In this document: positions 10,525 to 22,785 of the stretch, in pieces
Layout of the letters: every line of letters starts with the position of its first letter
Position numbering within the stretch: the first letter of the stretch is position 1
Assembly (NCBI RefSeq): GCF_020379485.1
Contig: NC_063439.1
Span: 10,146,466 to 10,210,465 of the forward strand
Direction: 5' to 3'
DNA length: 64,000 bases
Origin: Brassica napus
Lineage: Eukaryota > Streptophyta > Magnoliopsida > Brassicales > Brassicaceae
Notes under the pieces: generated by a model
Databases searched by the model: none
Told to the model about the DNA's origin: nothing
Seen by the model: the letters and a program-made list of their open reading frames with translations, nothing else
Position numbers and translations under genes: made by a program

Positions 10525-11874
10525 TCTATCTTATTAAAACTCAAGTACAAAATTAGAGTGTTTGGAGACTTGAATAGGACTTTTAAAAATTTGGAGTGTT
10601 TGGAAACATGGATTGCAGTCTTTTAAAAAAAAATATTTTTGTTTGAAAACAAGGATAGTAGTATTAAGAAAAAAAAGTAATGGGCTTATGTTTTTTTTTA
10701 AAATTGAAAGTTATCTAGGCCACTTTTAAAATATACCAAAATGGGTCAATCTAATTCCCTAAAATTTTTTTTTTCTAAACTAACCATAAAACAAAATTTA
10801 AACTTTATATACATATTTCAAATCAAAATAATAATTCAAATTTGATTTATATCAAAAATTGATTCAAAAATATACATATATTCAAAAATGGATTTTTACT
10901 AAACTATTTTTCAATAACCATTATAAAAAAATATTGTCAATATATATAAGAAAAATATAATACAAAGCCCAATTTGAAATACCAACTCAAATTATGGTTT
11001 TCATATTTCATATTAAGTTTTAAAAATATAATATATGTAATTATTTATATGATGGTATGTATAAAATACTATTAATTATATGATGGTACATATAAAATAC
11101 GATTAATTATATGATGATAAAATACGATATATAATAATGACTAGGGATGGGCTTTTGGATACCCATACGGGTTTAGTTCTGATCGGTTTGTATTTTGGGT
11201 TTTCGGGGTCAAAGATTTCAGCCTTATTAGAATGTTTCTAAATTTTGGTTTGAGTTCGATTTGGATCTTTGCGGGTTTGGTTTGGGTTTGGATAACTAAT
11301 TTAAATTATTTTTAAAGTCTTAAATCATTATATATTTTAAATTTCTCAAAATGTATAAATAAAATAATATATTACGTATAAATTTGAATAACATATGTCA
11401 TAATACTTAAGCTTAACATATCAATTGGCTTGATTTAAAATTTTGGATACGAAATCAATAATTACTTTAAGTATTTTTGGTGATTTGAGTATACTTTAAC
11501 TATTTCAGATATTTACTTTTGACTATCTATATATATTTTCAAGTATTTAAACCAATTTAAAAGTATCATTTTTGATGTTTTATATACGTTAAATCTAAAA
11601 ATAATTAATATATATAAGTATATAAATCTATTTTTAGATAAATTCGGATACCCAAATACTTCGGTTCGGATCAGATTCGGTTCTCTAAATAACAAAATTT
11701 TGAATAATTAGAATATTTAATCAATTTATGTTTGGGTTTGGTACTATATCTTTGGATCGGTATCGGTTATGTTCCTCGGATTCATTTTTCCAAATCCTAA
11801 TAATTACATGAAAAAAAAATATCAACATATTTTTCAAAATATACACCCGCGCGCCTGCGCGGGTCAAAATCTAG
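10525..11874 (+). mobile_element. Non-autonomous Helitron, 1.35 kb
   Basis: The 5' end is TCTATCTTATTAAAACTC directly after an A. The 3' end has the perfect hairpin ACCCGCGC-GCCT-GCGCGGGT (11845-11864), a short spacer, then CTAG followed by T (11871-11875). This is the classic A|TC...CTAG|T Helitron signature with no target duplication. It has no helicase ORF. An internal block (about 11142-11799) bounded by TAGGGATGGGC and an imperfect inverse also occurs in the Helitron at 48651-49764, so it belongs to the family and is not a private insertion. Confidence 0.88.
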
Positions 11875-12026
11875 TATTAAGTTATAAGACATGTCATCAA
11901 TTTTAGTAGTCATGTCATATTTGTTTTGTGAAATTGATTGTATAAAGAACATGTGCCAAAATCACTTTGCAAATATAGTCTAAGGGATGCTCCTCCAGTT
12001 TACCCTCAGGCAGCAGCAGCAACTAC

Positions 12027-12043
12027 CACACACACACACACAC
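12027..12043. repeat. Short (CA)n microsatellite
   Basis: About eight CA units in the spacer between the Helitron 3' end and the truncated RPC82 copy. The spacer 11875-12100 shows nothing else. Confidence 0.6.
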
Positions 12044-12101
12044 CAAAAAAAACCAAAAACAAATTATAGACACTTGTTTAGGGCATAGATTGAAAACCCC
12101 A

Positions 12102-14783
12102 TCAAAATGTACTCTTTTTTTTTCTAGGAAAATCCCAATGGATTTTAAGTGTAACTCTAACCTCTCTCTCGGAATCTAATTCATGGGTCAACCTGAGACT
12201 CAAGTTTAAGGAAGCATGGTACATCTCATCCAGCATTCTCCTCCATACAATCACCTTGTCTACCTTCCACAATAGAAACGGCACATATACTCCTGTCACC
12301 GCCAATTTCTACAACAAGAAAAGAGGACAACAAAGAATCTTAGATCAACCAGTTTTTTTTAAGCATAAAGATTTGATTTCAAGTTGGTAAAAGAAGTATG
12401 CATACCTGCATTTGCATGTAACTATCTTTCCACATCTTCATAAGGATTTGGGATGTGTCTTTCTTTTCAGTCAGCGAGGCATTAGCAACCTTCACACAAG
12501 ATAAAAACTTTGATGTAATGATAAGAAAATATTATTGCTTTTGAGTATGTTTCTATTTGTAGTTAAAGGACACTAACCTTATCGGTCTCAACAAAACGGT
12601 CTTCCTGTGATAAGTATCTGAACATTCTGAAAGCTTCTTTCCCATAGCTTTTCGTAACTACTGATTCCATCTAAAACCATCTCAAAAGATCTCATTTTCA
12701 GTTTCAGAAATGTTATCAGGAAAAGCAAAAAATGCAAATATGGAACACACCTCATCTTTCTGTGCAACGCTAATTATGGATTTATAATCTGCAAAAGAAA
12801 ATAATGAAATAAGTTATATGAGAACGATTGAAATACAAAGTATTAGTTAACAAGGTGTAAGAAGGAAGTTACTATTATACCAACTATATATGAATCATCA
12901 GTTTTTATCACAAACGCTGGAAGATAAGAAGACGTTGCACTCAATTTTCCAAGGCATTCTTCAACTTTGCCTTTTAGCATGTCACGCCCTTCTTCAGTCT
13001 TTGTAACCTCTTCGTAAATGGAACCCATTGACATCGGAACTGAAAAGAGGATAGATGTCATATGTGATATGTTCAAATCACACCAAAACACACTATGGGA
13101 ACTTCAAGAAAATATCTCAGACAGATAATATTACCCGACTTGTCGGTATTCACCTTCTTCTCCTGAGATCTTCCTTCTAACATTGCCTTCAAAACAGTGG
13201 CACACCCTTCATCTCTCCGCTCTTTCACTATCTCCACACACGCCTTGAAGAAACAAGGAAACAGGTGGTGAAGTAGAAGTACGATGTTTGAAACAAAACA
13301 AGAGTTTAATGCCTCATGAAACAACGTTAAAGAGAAACACATGTAACCAACCTTATGTCTAAGGCGGCGGATGAGCTCCTCGAAATTAGGACGCCAGACT
13401 ACTTCATTGTTCGCATCTGCTGATGAGTCTACATCACGTTCTTTACGCTGAAACACATTTCGGTTCAAAGAGAAACATAATAAGAAAGATATACTCATTG
13501 CTCAGGGTCGGTTCAATGAAACGTCCCCCAGAGAAAAATAGAAGGTTTTACTAAAGGTACTTAAAAATGTTTTTAAACCCCAAAATCTCAGATCCGGCCT
13601 GTTAGTGCTATATCGCTGATAAATGTATGGTTATGGTAAGAATGTTGATACCTTCCCCTCAGAGATGTTGCTATCTTCATCTGCTAAAGATGAACTTGAA
13701 CCTTGTTCGAATATAAGTGGAAACCTCATTGATTCAACTGGAGTTGAAGCTTCAAGAACAGGTTCCTCTAATGTTTCCGGTTCTTTTAAAACCTAGCACA
13801 GTTCAAAGAGAGTGTCATATGGCTGCATTCAAATTTCAACAGGTAGGTCTATAAGTATGAATTATACCTTGGAAGCGTTAGCGCCTCTTTTCTTTTGGGC
13901 AGGCCCTTCTTTGTTCCCGAGAACAGGCTCAGGAGAAGGAACGCGCTCAACAAAACGTGCAGCTGCCAGTTTCTGAAGAGAATCTCTCATCTCTTCTGAA
14001 CCTTTTGGCTTTTTTGAACTTGATCATTTATAAAAGATTAGCATCCACTCGGTTTGACACCTCACCGTGGCATTTATAAAACAAGGGATGCGAATAAGAC
14101 AACGGGACTCACACCTGTCTTTTTGGATCAGCTGTCCCAAAGTAAGCCTCCCGCTAGTTAGTAAACCATCAAAAACTAAACCACACTGCACATATAGAGT
14201 TACAGTAAAAGATTGACATTTCTTGAAGCGTAACCTACTTATAAGCCAAACATTTGACAGAATAATGAAAATGCATATCAAGCCTGAGGCCCAAGCTCTT
14301 CGTTTACAACGTTTGAAAACTTGTTCAGCCTCACACGATGAAGAATGTTGTTAAACAGCACAATGTACAATAGCTTTGCTCTCTGAACCATCTACATGTC
14401 ATAATTATTTTTCATAAAATATCATGATATCTCTTTTTCATATAGTAATAAATGTAACACGGGTTTAAGATAAAAGCTAGGTACTTGCGGTCCAGCGTTT
14501 ATGAAAAAAGAGACTAACCAGGCGGTTCAACAGAGAAAGCTTGGACGCAGTTGTGATGAATCAGAAGGTAAAAAATATCCTTGACTTTGCTATGGTTGAC
14601 GCTAGACGAGAGATCTCTCGCGAGGAAAGAGGTCCTCTACGGAGTAGACATTCACAGACTTTCTGCAAAGAACCAAACACTTAACTAAATTCATTATACA
14701 GAAAATATAACCGCGGGAACGTCTTTATAAAAGACGATGATGATGTGGACGGCGTAGACAATGCCATACTCAGTAGCAGTCAT
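12102..14783 (-). pseudogene. RPC82: RNA polymerase III subunit RPC82 (RPC3)-like, truncated and frameshifted
   Basis: At least thirteen exon-like blocks, all minus: 14783-14721, 14662-14519, 14391-14284, 14185-14115, about 14018-13868, 13792-13652, 13447-13352, 13243-13135, 13039-12881, 12788-12751, 12670-12578, 12489-12406 and 12308-12162. Together they read as an RPC82 protein, from EYGIVYAVHIIIVFYKD and CECLLRRGPLSSREIS at the N terminus to LDEMYHASLNLSLRL near the C terminus. RPC82 helps Pol III find its promoters. One-base losses shift the frame near 14586 and near 14365, the junction at 14284 lacks a normal GT donor, and the C-terminal winged-helix end is missing: the reading runs into non-family sequence and stops at 12102. 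The Helitron end at 11874 lies just beyond. From memory it is the positional counterpart of At3g49000. Confidence 0.8.
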
Positions 14784-15121
14784 GATTTGTGTTGTTTTGT
14801 CTTCTATCTCCTTGCAACACATACAAACTTACTCAATAGGGTTTACCAAGAATCGCAAAATTTGATCGACGACTGCTTAAAAAGGACAGTTTCCTAACGG
14901 CGACTGCTTTCGCCAGTTGAGGGTGGCTTGATCGTCAAGTTCTCATCTTTCTTTCTCCGCTCGAGAGTTTAACCTAAAGCCCAAAGTGATGGAAATTATA
15001 AGGCCTTTTTTTCTTTCTTTTTTTTTATGAATTTCAAATTTATTGATCTGTGGAAAACATTTACATCTATCTAAAGAATATGCTGACTATGAGCTCAGAT
15101 AGCACTAAAAGAAATAAATGA

Positions 15122-16744
15122 ATGACGGCTAGGGCTTTGGGGGGTGATTTTAGGGTTTTGGGTGAGGAAGTGCAGGATGAGAATATGGAAGAGATCGGGG
15201 AGCATGGGAGACCGCCCGGAGATCCACCGGATGCTCCAGGCTCTTGGGTGAAGAAGGTATTAGGGTGCAATGAAGGAGGGATGCCTGTACCGGAGGAGAT
15301 TGTGGACGAGACTTTTGTGGAAGCAAATCTGAAACTAGAGTTCCCTAATGGTGAGGATGGAGAACCGGTGATAACGATTGGAGAGGAGGTTTTGAGTGCT
15401 ATGAATGGTTTATGGAAGAGATGTATGATTGTTAAGGTCTTGGGGAGTAGTATCCCATTATTGAGCTTAACGAGAAGGTTGAAGGAGCTATGGAAACCTG
15501 CGGGATCAATGTTTGTGATGGATCTCCCGAAGAATTTTTTCATGGTTCGTTTTGGAGTAGAGGAGGAGTACATGAATGCGCTATCAGGTGGCCCATGGAG
15601 GGCTTTTGGGAGTTACCTTATGGTGCAAGCATGGACGCCCGAGTTTGATCCGCTGAGGGACGAGATAGTTACGACACCGGTTTGGGTTCGTTTAGCACAT
15701 ATCCCAGTTAATTTTTATCATAAAACGATACTGATGGGGATTGCCAAGGGGTTAGGAAAACCGATCAAGGTGGACTGCACCACGCTAAAAGTCGAAAGAG
15801 CTAGATTTGCGAGAATTTGTGTGGAGGTTAACCTTAATAAGCCATTGAAAGGGACAGTGATGATTAATGGTGAGAGGTACTGCGTATCATATGAAGGAAT
15901 CTCGACGATCTGCTCGTCATGTGGTATGTATGGACATCTAGCCTATTCATGCCCACGTAAGGTACTGGAGGAAACTCCTATAAATGCGGTTGTTCCAGTG
16001 GAAAGGACACAAAAGAGTACGGAGGTTGCAGGTATGGATACAGATTTTATCCTAGTGAGACAGGCGAGGAAAGGCCTAACTCAGAATGGGCAGAGAGGAG
16101 TTACACAGCGGAGTAATGAAAGTAGGGAGATGGTAGGAAACAAGACGTTGATCGGTAGTAAAAGTCGGGGGGCTCGTCAAGAGAGTATGTCGGAGGAGAT
16201 AAGGGTTTCGAATAGGTTTGGAGGGTTGAATGTGGAGGAGGATATGGAGGAACAAGTGGAGAAGAGTGGGAATAGAGAAGAGAATAAAGAAAATGAAAAT
16301 ACTACTAATATAGTTTCTGAAGGAGCGAGCAAAGAGACTGGGAAGGAATTCTCGTTTGGAAACAATGGGAACAGAGGAAACCGACAGCCTGCTCGATTGG
16401 GTCCAAAAGATAAGAAGATTAGCAACATGAGAGGCCCGAATCCTCATAAGACCAAACTGAGAAATGTTGGGCCTATGCGGGGTTTGGTGTTTGGCCCAAT
16501 AAGTGGGGAGAGTGGCTTGTCGGCGAGAGGGAAGAGACTACGAGTAGAGAAGGAAAATGTCGGCCGGCCAGGTGGTGTTTTCGCAGGAGATGGGGAGCTA
16601 GACAGAAATGAGAAGAATTCTGGGCATGTGTACGATAAAAATAACACTCAGGTGCAATTTTCAGAGATGGAGAATCTGGAATTGAATGAGGCAGAAGCTA
16701 GTGCGAGCCAAGGACGAGAAGTCCTGGAGAGTGTGGAGGCATAA
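15122..16744 (+). CDS. LINE ORF1 protein (DUF4283 and CCHC knuckle)
   Basis: A 540-residue intact frame. Residues about 90-260 form a DUF4283 domain (for example PWRAFGSYLMVQAW and VWVRLAHIPVNFY). A zinc knuckle CSSCGMYGHLAYSC follows at about 262-275, and a long charged disordered tail completes the protein. ORF1 proteins bind the LINE RNA and act as chaperones in the ribonucleoprotein. The start ATG at 15122 is the second of two near the element's 5' end. The stop lies 42 bases before the ORF2 ATG, so ORF2 probably depends on reinitiation. Confidence 0.9.
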   Translation: MTARALGGDFRVLGEEVQDENMEEIGEHGRPPGDPPDAPGSWVKKVLGCNEGGMPVPEEIVDETFVEANLKLEFPNGEDGEPVITIGEEVLSAMNGLWKRCMIVKVLGSSIPLLSLTRRLKELWKPAGSMFVMDLPKNFFMVRFGVEEEYMNALSGGPWRAFGSYLMVQAWTPEFDPLRDEIVTTPVWVRLAHIPVNFYHKTILMGIAKGLGKPIKVDCTTLKVERARFARICVEVNLNKPLKGTVMINGERYCVSYEGISTICSSCGMYGHLAYSCPRKVLEETPINAVVPVERTQKSTEVAGMDTDFILVRQARKGLTQNGQRGVTQRSNESREMVGNKTLIGSKSRGARQESMSEEIRVSNRFGGLNVEEDMEEQVEKSGNREENKENENTTNIVSEGASKETGKEFSFGNNGNRGNRQPARLGPKDKKISNMRGPNPHKTKLRNVGPMRGLVFGPISGESGLSARGKRLRVEKENVGRPGGVFAGDGELDRNEKNSGHVYDKNNTQVQFSEMENLELNEAEASASQGREVLESVEA

Positions 16745-16786
16745 CATTTTGCCCCGGTGATTCTATCTATTGATTATAAAGATCTG

Positions 16787-19700
16787 ATGAAGTGCATTCT
16801 GTGGAATTGCCGGGGGACAAATAAACCCCAATTTCGAAGATCGATTAGATATTTGGTGAAGAAGTTCAAGACAGATATACTTGCTGTTTTTGAAACTCAT
16901 GCTGGTGGAGAAGCGGCAGGCCGGATTTGTCGTGGTTTAGGGTTTGAGAACTCGTTTCGGGTGGATGCGTGTGGCCAGAGTGGAGGTTTATGGCTGTTAT
17001 GGAGGGAGGAGATAGGAGAGCTTGAGGTGGTCAAGTCGTCGGATCAGTTTATACATGCTCGAATAGGGAACGGAGCAGAGGTGATTAATCTGGTTGTTGT
17101 GTATGCGGCCCCTTCACCGAGCCGTAGAAGTGGCTTATGGGCTGCTTTAGAAGAAGTTTTGCATAATGCGGAGGGCCCGGTGTTCGTTGGGGGAGACTTT
17201 AATACAATAGTGAGGATAGATGAAAGGAGTGGTGGGAATGGGAGATTGTCTGAGGATTCTCTAAAGTTTGGTGATTGGATAAATGATATGTCACTGATTG
17301 ATATGGGATTTCATGGCAACCAGTTCACATGGAAAAGAGGGAAAACTGAAAGCACATTTGTAGCGAAGAGGCTGGATAGAATATTATGTTGTGCCCAGTC
17401 TAGACTCAGGTGGCAGGAGGCAAGTGTGAGGCATTTACCTTTCTTAGCATCAGACCACGCTCCTTTGTATTTACAGCTCACACCGGAGGTGAAGGGTGAT
17501 GCACGTCGACGTCCATTTCGTTTTGAGGCGGCATGGCTACAACACAATGAGTTTCAAGACTTGCTAACAGCTTCATGGGATCGTGATATTGATACAAGAG
17601 AGGCTTTGCAGAGGTTGGAAGTGACACTCCGAAAGTGGAACAGAGAAGTTTTCGGAAATATCCAAAGAAGGAAAGAGGACTTGTTGAGGCAGATTACAGA
17701 GATACAGGATAAAATTGAGCAAGACCTCTCTGATGATATCTTGGTAAAGGAGGGAGAGCTACTAAAAGAACTTGAGATCGTCCTCGAGCAAGAAGAAGTG
17801 CTCTGGCTCCAAAAGTCGCGGGAGAAGTGGTGTGTGCATGGAGATAGAAATACCAAGTTCTTTCATATGTCGACAATCATTAGGAGAAAGCGAAATCGAG
17901 TGGAGATGCTAAAGAAAGATGAAATTCAATGGGTATCAGATGCAAAAGAACTTGAGAAGCTAGCGGTGGATTATTTCAGAAAACTATATTCTCTGGAAGA
18001 CGTGGATACAGACACACAAATGCTAATGGAGAAGAGATTTGTGGGGCTTACAAGACAAGAGAGAATGGATCTTGACAAAACGTTTTCTGCGGAGGAAGTA
18101 GAGAAGGCGGTGAGAGCTATGGGCAGCTTTAAGGCACCAGGTCCGGATGGGTTTCAACCAGTTTTCTATCAGAAGTGCTGGGAGACCGTTGGTGCATCTG
18201 TGATCAGGTTTGTCCTTCTTTTCTTTGAGACGGGGAAGTTGCCGGAGAATACTAATGATGCACTCGTGGTGCTGATTCCGAAAGTGACGAAGCCTGAGTA
18301 TATTACTCAGTTTCGACCTATAAGTCTCTGCAATGTGTTGTTTAAAACTATCACGAAGGCCATGGTAGGGAGACTGAAGAGTATTATGCCTAAACTGATT
18401 GGTCCTGCTCAGTCTAGTTTTATCCCGGGCAGATTGAGTGCGGATAACATTGTTGTGGTTCAGGAAGCTGTTCATTCGATGAAAAAGAAGCAAGGCCGCA
18501 AGGGTTGGATGCTGCTGAAACTGGATTTAGAGAAAGCCTATGATAGGCTGCGTTGGGATTTTCTAGAAGATACACTAAGGGCTGCTGGTTTGTCTGAGAA
18601 TTGGGTCAAGAGGATTATGGAATGTGTGTCTGGTCCATCAATGTGTATTTTGTGGAATGGAGAAAAAGCTGAGCCGTTTAAGCCATCAAGAGGACTGCGA
18701 CAAGGTGATCCACTGTCCCCGTACTTGTTTGTCTTATGCATGGAGAGATTATGTCAACTGATTGAGAAAGCAGTGGAGGATAAAAGATGGAAACCGATAA
18801 GATTGTCGAGAGGTGGTCCACAGCTATCTCACATTTGCTTCGCAGATGATTTAATCCTGTTTGCAGAGGCATCGGTGACGCAGATTCGAGTGATCAGGAA
18901 AGTGTTGGAGAAGTTTTGTAAAGCCTCTGGTCAGAAAGTAAGCCTCCAGAAGTCAAAGATTTTCTTTTCTAATAATGTCTCTAGAGGAAGAGAAGAGAGA
19001 ATAAGCAGAGAAAGTGGTATTGCATCAACAAAGGAGCTGGGAAAATACTTGGGGATGCCGATACTACAGAAAAGAATTAATAAAGATACTTTTGGAGAGG
19101 TACTGGAGAAAGTAGCTTCACGGCTAGCAGGATGGAAGAAACAAACATTAAGCCTCGCAGGAAGGGTAACATTGACAAAGTCAGTTCTGTCATCAATCCC
19201 GGTGCATACGATGAGTACGATTAGCATGCCAGTGGGTATACTGGAGAAGCTTGATAGCCTAGCGAGGAGCTTCGTGTGGGGAAGTGGACAACACTTAGTC
19301 TCTTGGGATAAAATATGCAAACCGAAGGCGTCTGGAGGTTTGGGGATCAGGGTGTCGAGAGATATGAACAGAGCCTTGTTAGCTAAAGTGGGATGGCGTC
19401 TGTTACACGATACTGAGAGCTTATGGGCCAACGTTTTACGAAGTAAGTACGGGGTGGGGGACATACATGACACAGATTGGATGGTCGGGAGTAGCTCTAG
19501 CTCGTCAACATGGAAAAGTGTGGTAATGGGGATAAGAGAAGTGGTTCTTGTGGGCCATAGTTGGATCACTGGTAATGGGAGGAATATCAGGTTCTGGACA
19601 GATAGTTGGATAGCAGGCCAACCACTCATGACTGAAGTGATTGCAGGGCTTCCAGAAGGATATGAAGGTATAACAGTTAGAGATATGTGGGGGGAAGGTG

Positions 19701-20907
19701 GAGGTTGGGATTTCAATAGAATTACCCCGTTTGTAACAGCTGAGAGAAGACTAGAGCTTATGGCAGTAGTAGTGGATACTGTTACTGGAGCAAAGGATCG
19801 TTTGGCATGGGGCAGACTCCGAATGGGCAGTTTACGGTGAAGTCTGCATACACCTTGCTTACAAGAGATGAAAATCCAAGACCGCAGATGGGGAGTTTCT
19901 TTCGATCTATGTGGCGCGTTGTAGCACCTGAGAGAGTTCGAATGTTCCTCTGGCTAGTGGCAAACCAAGCAATCATGACAAATGCAGAGAGACATCGAAG
20001 GCACCTGAGTGGGACTGACTTATGTCAGGTTTGCAGAGGAGGAATTGAGACTATAATACATGTGTTACGTGATTGTCCTGCGATAAAAGGTATATGGGAG
20101 AGATTTGTTCCGAGAATGAGAAGGGAGGCTTTCTTCAGAATGCCGTTACTGGAATGGTTATATAAGAACCTATGTGATAACAATGCAGGTGGTGGTGTTC
20201 CGTGGGCTACTATATTCGCTTTGACTCTATGGTGGGGATGGAAGTGGAGATGTGGAAATGTATTTGGTGATACCCGACTGTGGAGAGATAGAGTCAAGTT
20301 CTTACGTGACTTGGCTAAGGGAGTTATAACAGCAAATAGAGCAGAGAATGCTCACATGAAGGAGAGACATATGGTTGAGATAATGGTGGGATGGAAGCCA
20401 CCTTGTGTGGGGTGGATGAAACTGAACACGGACGGGGCATCACATGGGAACCCGGGGCCGGCGGCTGCAGGGGGAGCACTGCGAAACGGAGAAGGCGAGT
20501 GGTGTGGAGGTTTTGCGGTTAATATAGGTAGCTGTACGGAACCATTAGCGGAGTTATGGGGTGTGTACTATGGTTTAGTGATTGCTTGGGAGAAAGGGGT
20601 GAGAAGGTTGGAGGTAGAGGTCGATTCTATGATGGTGATGGAGTTTCTTACGATAGGGATTGGGGACACTCATCCGCTGTCTTTCCTGGTACGCTTGTGC
20701 CATGGCTTCTTGACAAGGGACTGGCTCGTCCGATTTGTTCATGTATATAGGGAAGCAAACCTCTTAGCTGATGGTTTGGCTAACCTTGCATTTACTCTTC
20801 CGTTTGGTTTTCATAGTTTTGTTCTGGCACCGATTGAGGTCGCTGTTTTAATTCATGAGGATGTTGCTGGACCGTGGCGGCCACGACAAACTCGTCTTGT
20901 AAGCTGA
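16787..20907 (+). pseudogene. LINE ORF2 (endonuclease, reverse transcriptase, zf-RVT, RNase H), one frameshift
   Basis: The ATG at 16787 opens MKCILWNCRG. The APE endonuclease has WNCRG, ETHAG, GGDFN and SDHAPL (to about residue 235). The RT core has FKAPGPDGF, FRPISLCNV, KLDLEKAYD, GLRQGDPLSPYLF and FADDLILF. The zf-RVT motif (CQVCRGGIETIIHVLRDC) and a C-terminal RNase H with NTDGASHGNPG, AELWGVYYG, EVDSMM and LADGLAN follow. All catalytic acids are visible. One missing base near 19810 shifts the frame: 16787-19840 ends LRMGSLR, while the downstream frame from about 19807 continues GQTPNGQFTVKSAY to the stop at 20907. A sequencing error would look the same. Confidence 0.9.
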
Positions 20908-21497
20908 AGTTTGGGTTTCTTTTTTAAATAAATTGGGAGTCACTCTCCCATATTCCTACCAAAAAAAAAAAAGAATATGCTGACTATTAAGGCAAAAAGT
21001 TAAGTGAAAGAAAAAATTAAGGAGCAATCTCAAACCATCTTCGCATTAGCCATTCATACTTGTGGTTCGGTCCTGAGTGATGTCATGCGGTTGCACATTG
21101 TCTTGTCAATGATGCGAGTGACCTGAGCTGCAGTTGACCATGGTTTCTGATGCCTTCTCCTGTTGCACTCCTTCCAAACGATGTAAATCGTCATCGAAAA
21201 GACCATTCTAACCAACACCAAATCCATAGGGGAGAAACGAGCATGCTGAATAGACAGCAAAGTATTAGACCAGTCAGGATTCATTCTCTGTCCAAGCAAA
21301 CGACCAGCAACATTATCCCACATAGTGTAGCTGAAGGGACATGCGAAGAAAAGGTGTTCCCTGGTTTCATCTATTTCTCCACATAAGGTGCAGTGTTGCT
21401 GCACACCCCAGCTGCGCATTTTTTCACCCGTAGAGAGTCTGTTCTTTACAGCCGGCCATGTAATAAAGCTATATCTTGGTATCCCCTAAGAGAACTA

Positions 21498-22423
21498 TGT
21501 AGAAGCTGGTAAACCGGACTGTTGTAAACGATATAATAAAATCAAAGTTAAGGAAATAGACGAATATAGAAAACGAATACGAGGACGATAAGAAATCGTA
21601 TTCGCAAAGAGACATGGAGGCGAGATATGATCTCTTTCCTTAACTCAAAATATTCGCTCCGTTAGTGAGACGGGACTGTACGAATATAGAGTCCCAGGAT
21701 ACAACCATGGCAGACGAATCACGCCTCACTCGTGATCGCCCTATCGAACTATAAACTCTACGAAACACTCTCGCAATATAGACTTACGCAGAGGGATTTT
21801 TGCTGTTGGATTTTGATTCGGAAAAAGTTGAAGAAATGAGAAGAGAGACGAGTTGTATTTAAAGAGATGGACGAGGAGCAACTTCCCGTAACTGTTGCAT
21901 AACGTGCGCTCGTTAGTGGGGATTTGGCAAAGATCTCGGGAAGTTTAAGTTACAAACTTATTCCCCAAGACTCGCTCTCTCTCTCTCTCTCTCTTATCTC
22001 GTTTAAATATCTCGAGAGGATGAACTGCATGACGTTTTTATTTTATAGACAAACTGCTTGTCGTTTCAAATAAAATGCATGTTGTTTTTTGAGATTTTAA
22101 ATGGTAAGATGTTGAGCTTAACTTGGTCCAAAAAGAATAATTCTTATCGGGCCAAAGGTCCGACATCCAAGCCCACGCCGAGCCGAGCCGAACCGGCCGA
22201 ACAGCGGCGGCGGCGCACGTGGGGAGTCTCTTCCTTCTTTGACTCGTTTAAACAAATGAGTGTGTTATCCCATATATATACATCTCACTTTTGTTCCTCT
22301 TCCCCGATGTGGGACTTTGTTACTCCCTCTTCATTTACTAGAAACAAGGCTGAGGCCCATTTCTTTTCATCAGTTCACAATTATTTAAATAAGCCATGGG
22401 CTTTATTAATAATTGATCCAACA
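21498..22423. mobile_element. Solo LTR, 926 bp, with 5-bp TSD AACTA
   Basis: The sequence starts TGTAGAAG and ends CCAACA, giving the TG..CA ends of an LTR. It is flanked by AACTA on both sides (21493-21497 and 22424-22428). There are no internal retroviral-type genes, so the element was lost by LTR-LTR recombination. It lies in ORF2 of the older LINE, and removing it with one AACTA rejoins that frame. A (CT)n run occurs at about 21968-21993 and a run with TATATA at about 22272, which could be LTR promoter sequence. Confidence 0.85.
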
Positions 22424-22785
22424 AACTACACCACCTTACTCTAAGGTACTTTCTCGCGCTTAACCCGAAGATGTTGCCAAGTTTCCACAGCAAAGAAATG
22501 GTCCTTGAAATGATTGTATGAATGCCGCCATAACATTTGATCTGAGCCGTTCTCAGCATAGGGGATCGGTGCTTCATTTATCAGATAATGAAGAGTTGGG
22601 AAGAGCCAGCTATGTTGCCCTCGGATGTGCCACTGCCCTTCTCTCACAGCATCACTAACCCGAGCGTTACGAAGGACACCAAAATGGATTTTACCTGCAT
22701 CACCAGTGATATCAATGATCTTCTCTTGGCCAAACCAATTATCAAACCAGAAAAAATACATCTTTCCCATACATTGAGCCAAAAA

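Larger units (their letters stand above)
15073..20987 (+). mobile_element. Full-length L1-type LINE with 18-bp target duplication
   Basis: The element runs from 15091 to about 20969 and is flanked by an identical 18-bp repeat starting AAAGAATATGC at 15073-15090 and 20970-20987. It ends in a poly(A) tail (20961-20970), so it was made by target-primed reverse transcription into the 3' region of the older minus-strand LINE. It contains ORF1 and ORF2 with every expected domain. ORF1 starts only about 31 bp in, as in full-length plant L1 copies. The only damage seen is one frameshift in ORF2, so the insertion is young. Confidence 0.93.
15003..22785 (-). mobile_element. Old 5'-truncated LINE, minus strand, split by two later insertions
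   Basis: Three pieces form one element: 22785-22424, 21497-20970 and 15090-15003. They read in order FWFDNWFGQ..., a DITGDAG region, the zf-RVT motif (CTLCGEIDETREHLFFACPF) and a 3' UTR ending in the poly(T) of the plus strand at about 15007-15027. Removing the solo LTR and one copy of its AACTA duplication restores the reading through KREKV...GIPRYSFIT. It has several stops (for example TGG-to-TAG near 22440 and CAG-to-TAG near 21488). The endonuclease and RT are absent, so it was truncated at insertion. Confidence 0.83.

Noticed and set aside
18931..19716. 261-codon minus-strand open frame
   Set aside because: It is antisense to LINE ORF2, has no domain, and is explained by codon bias of the real frame. 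The same holds for other minus-strand frames across 15.1-20.9 kb.
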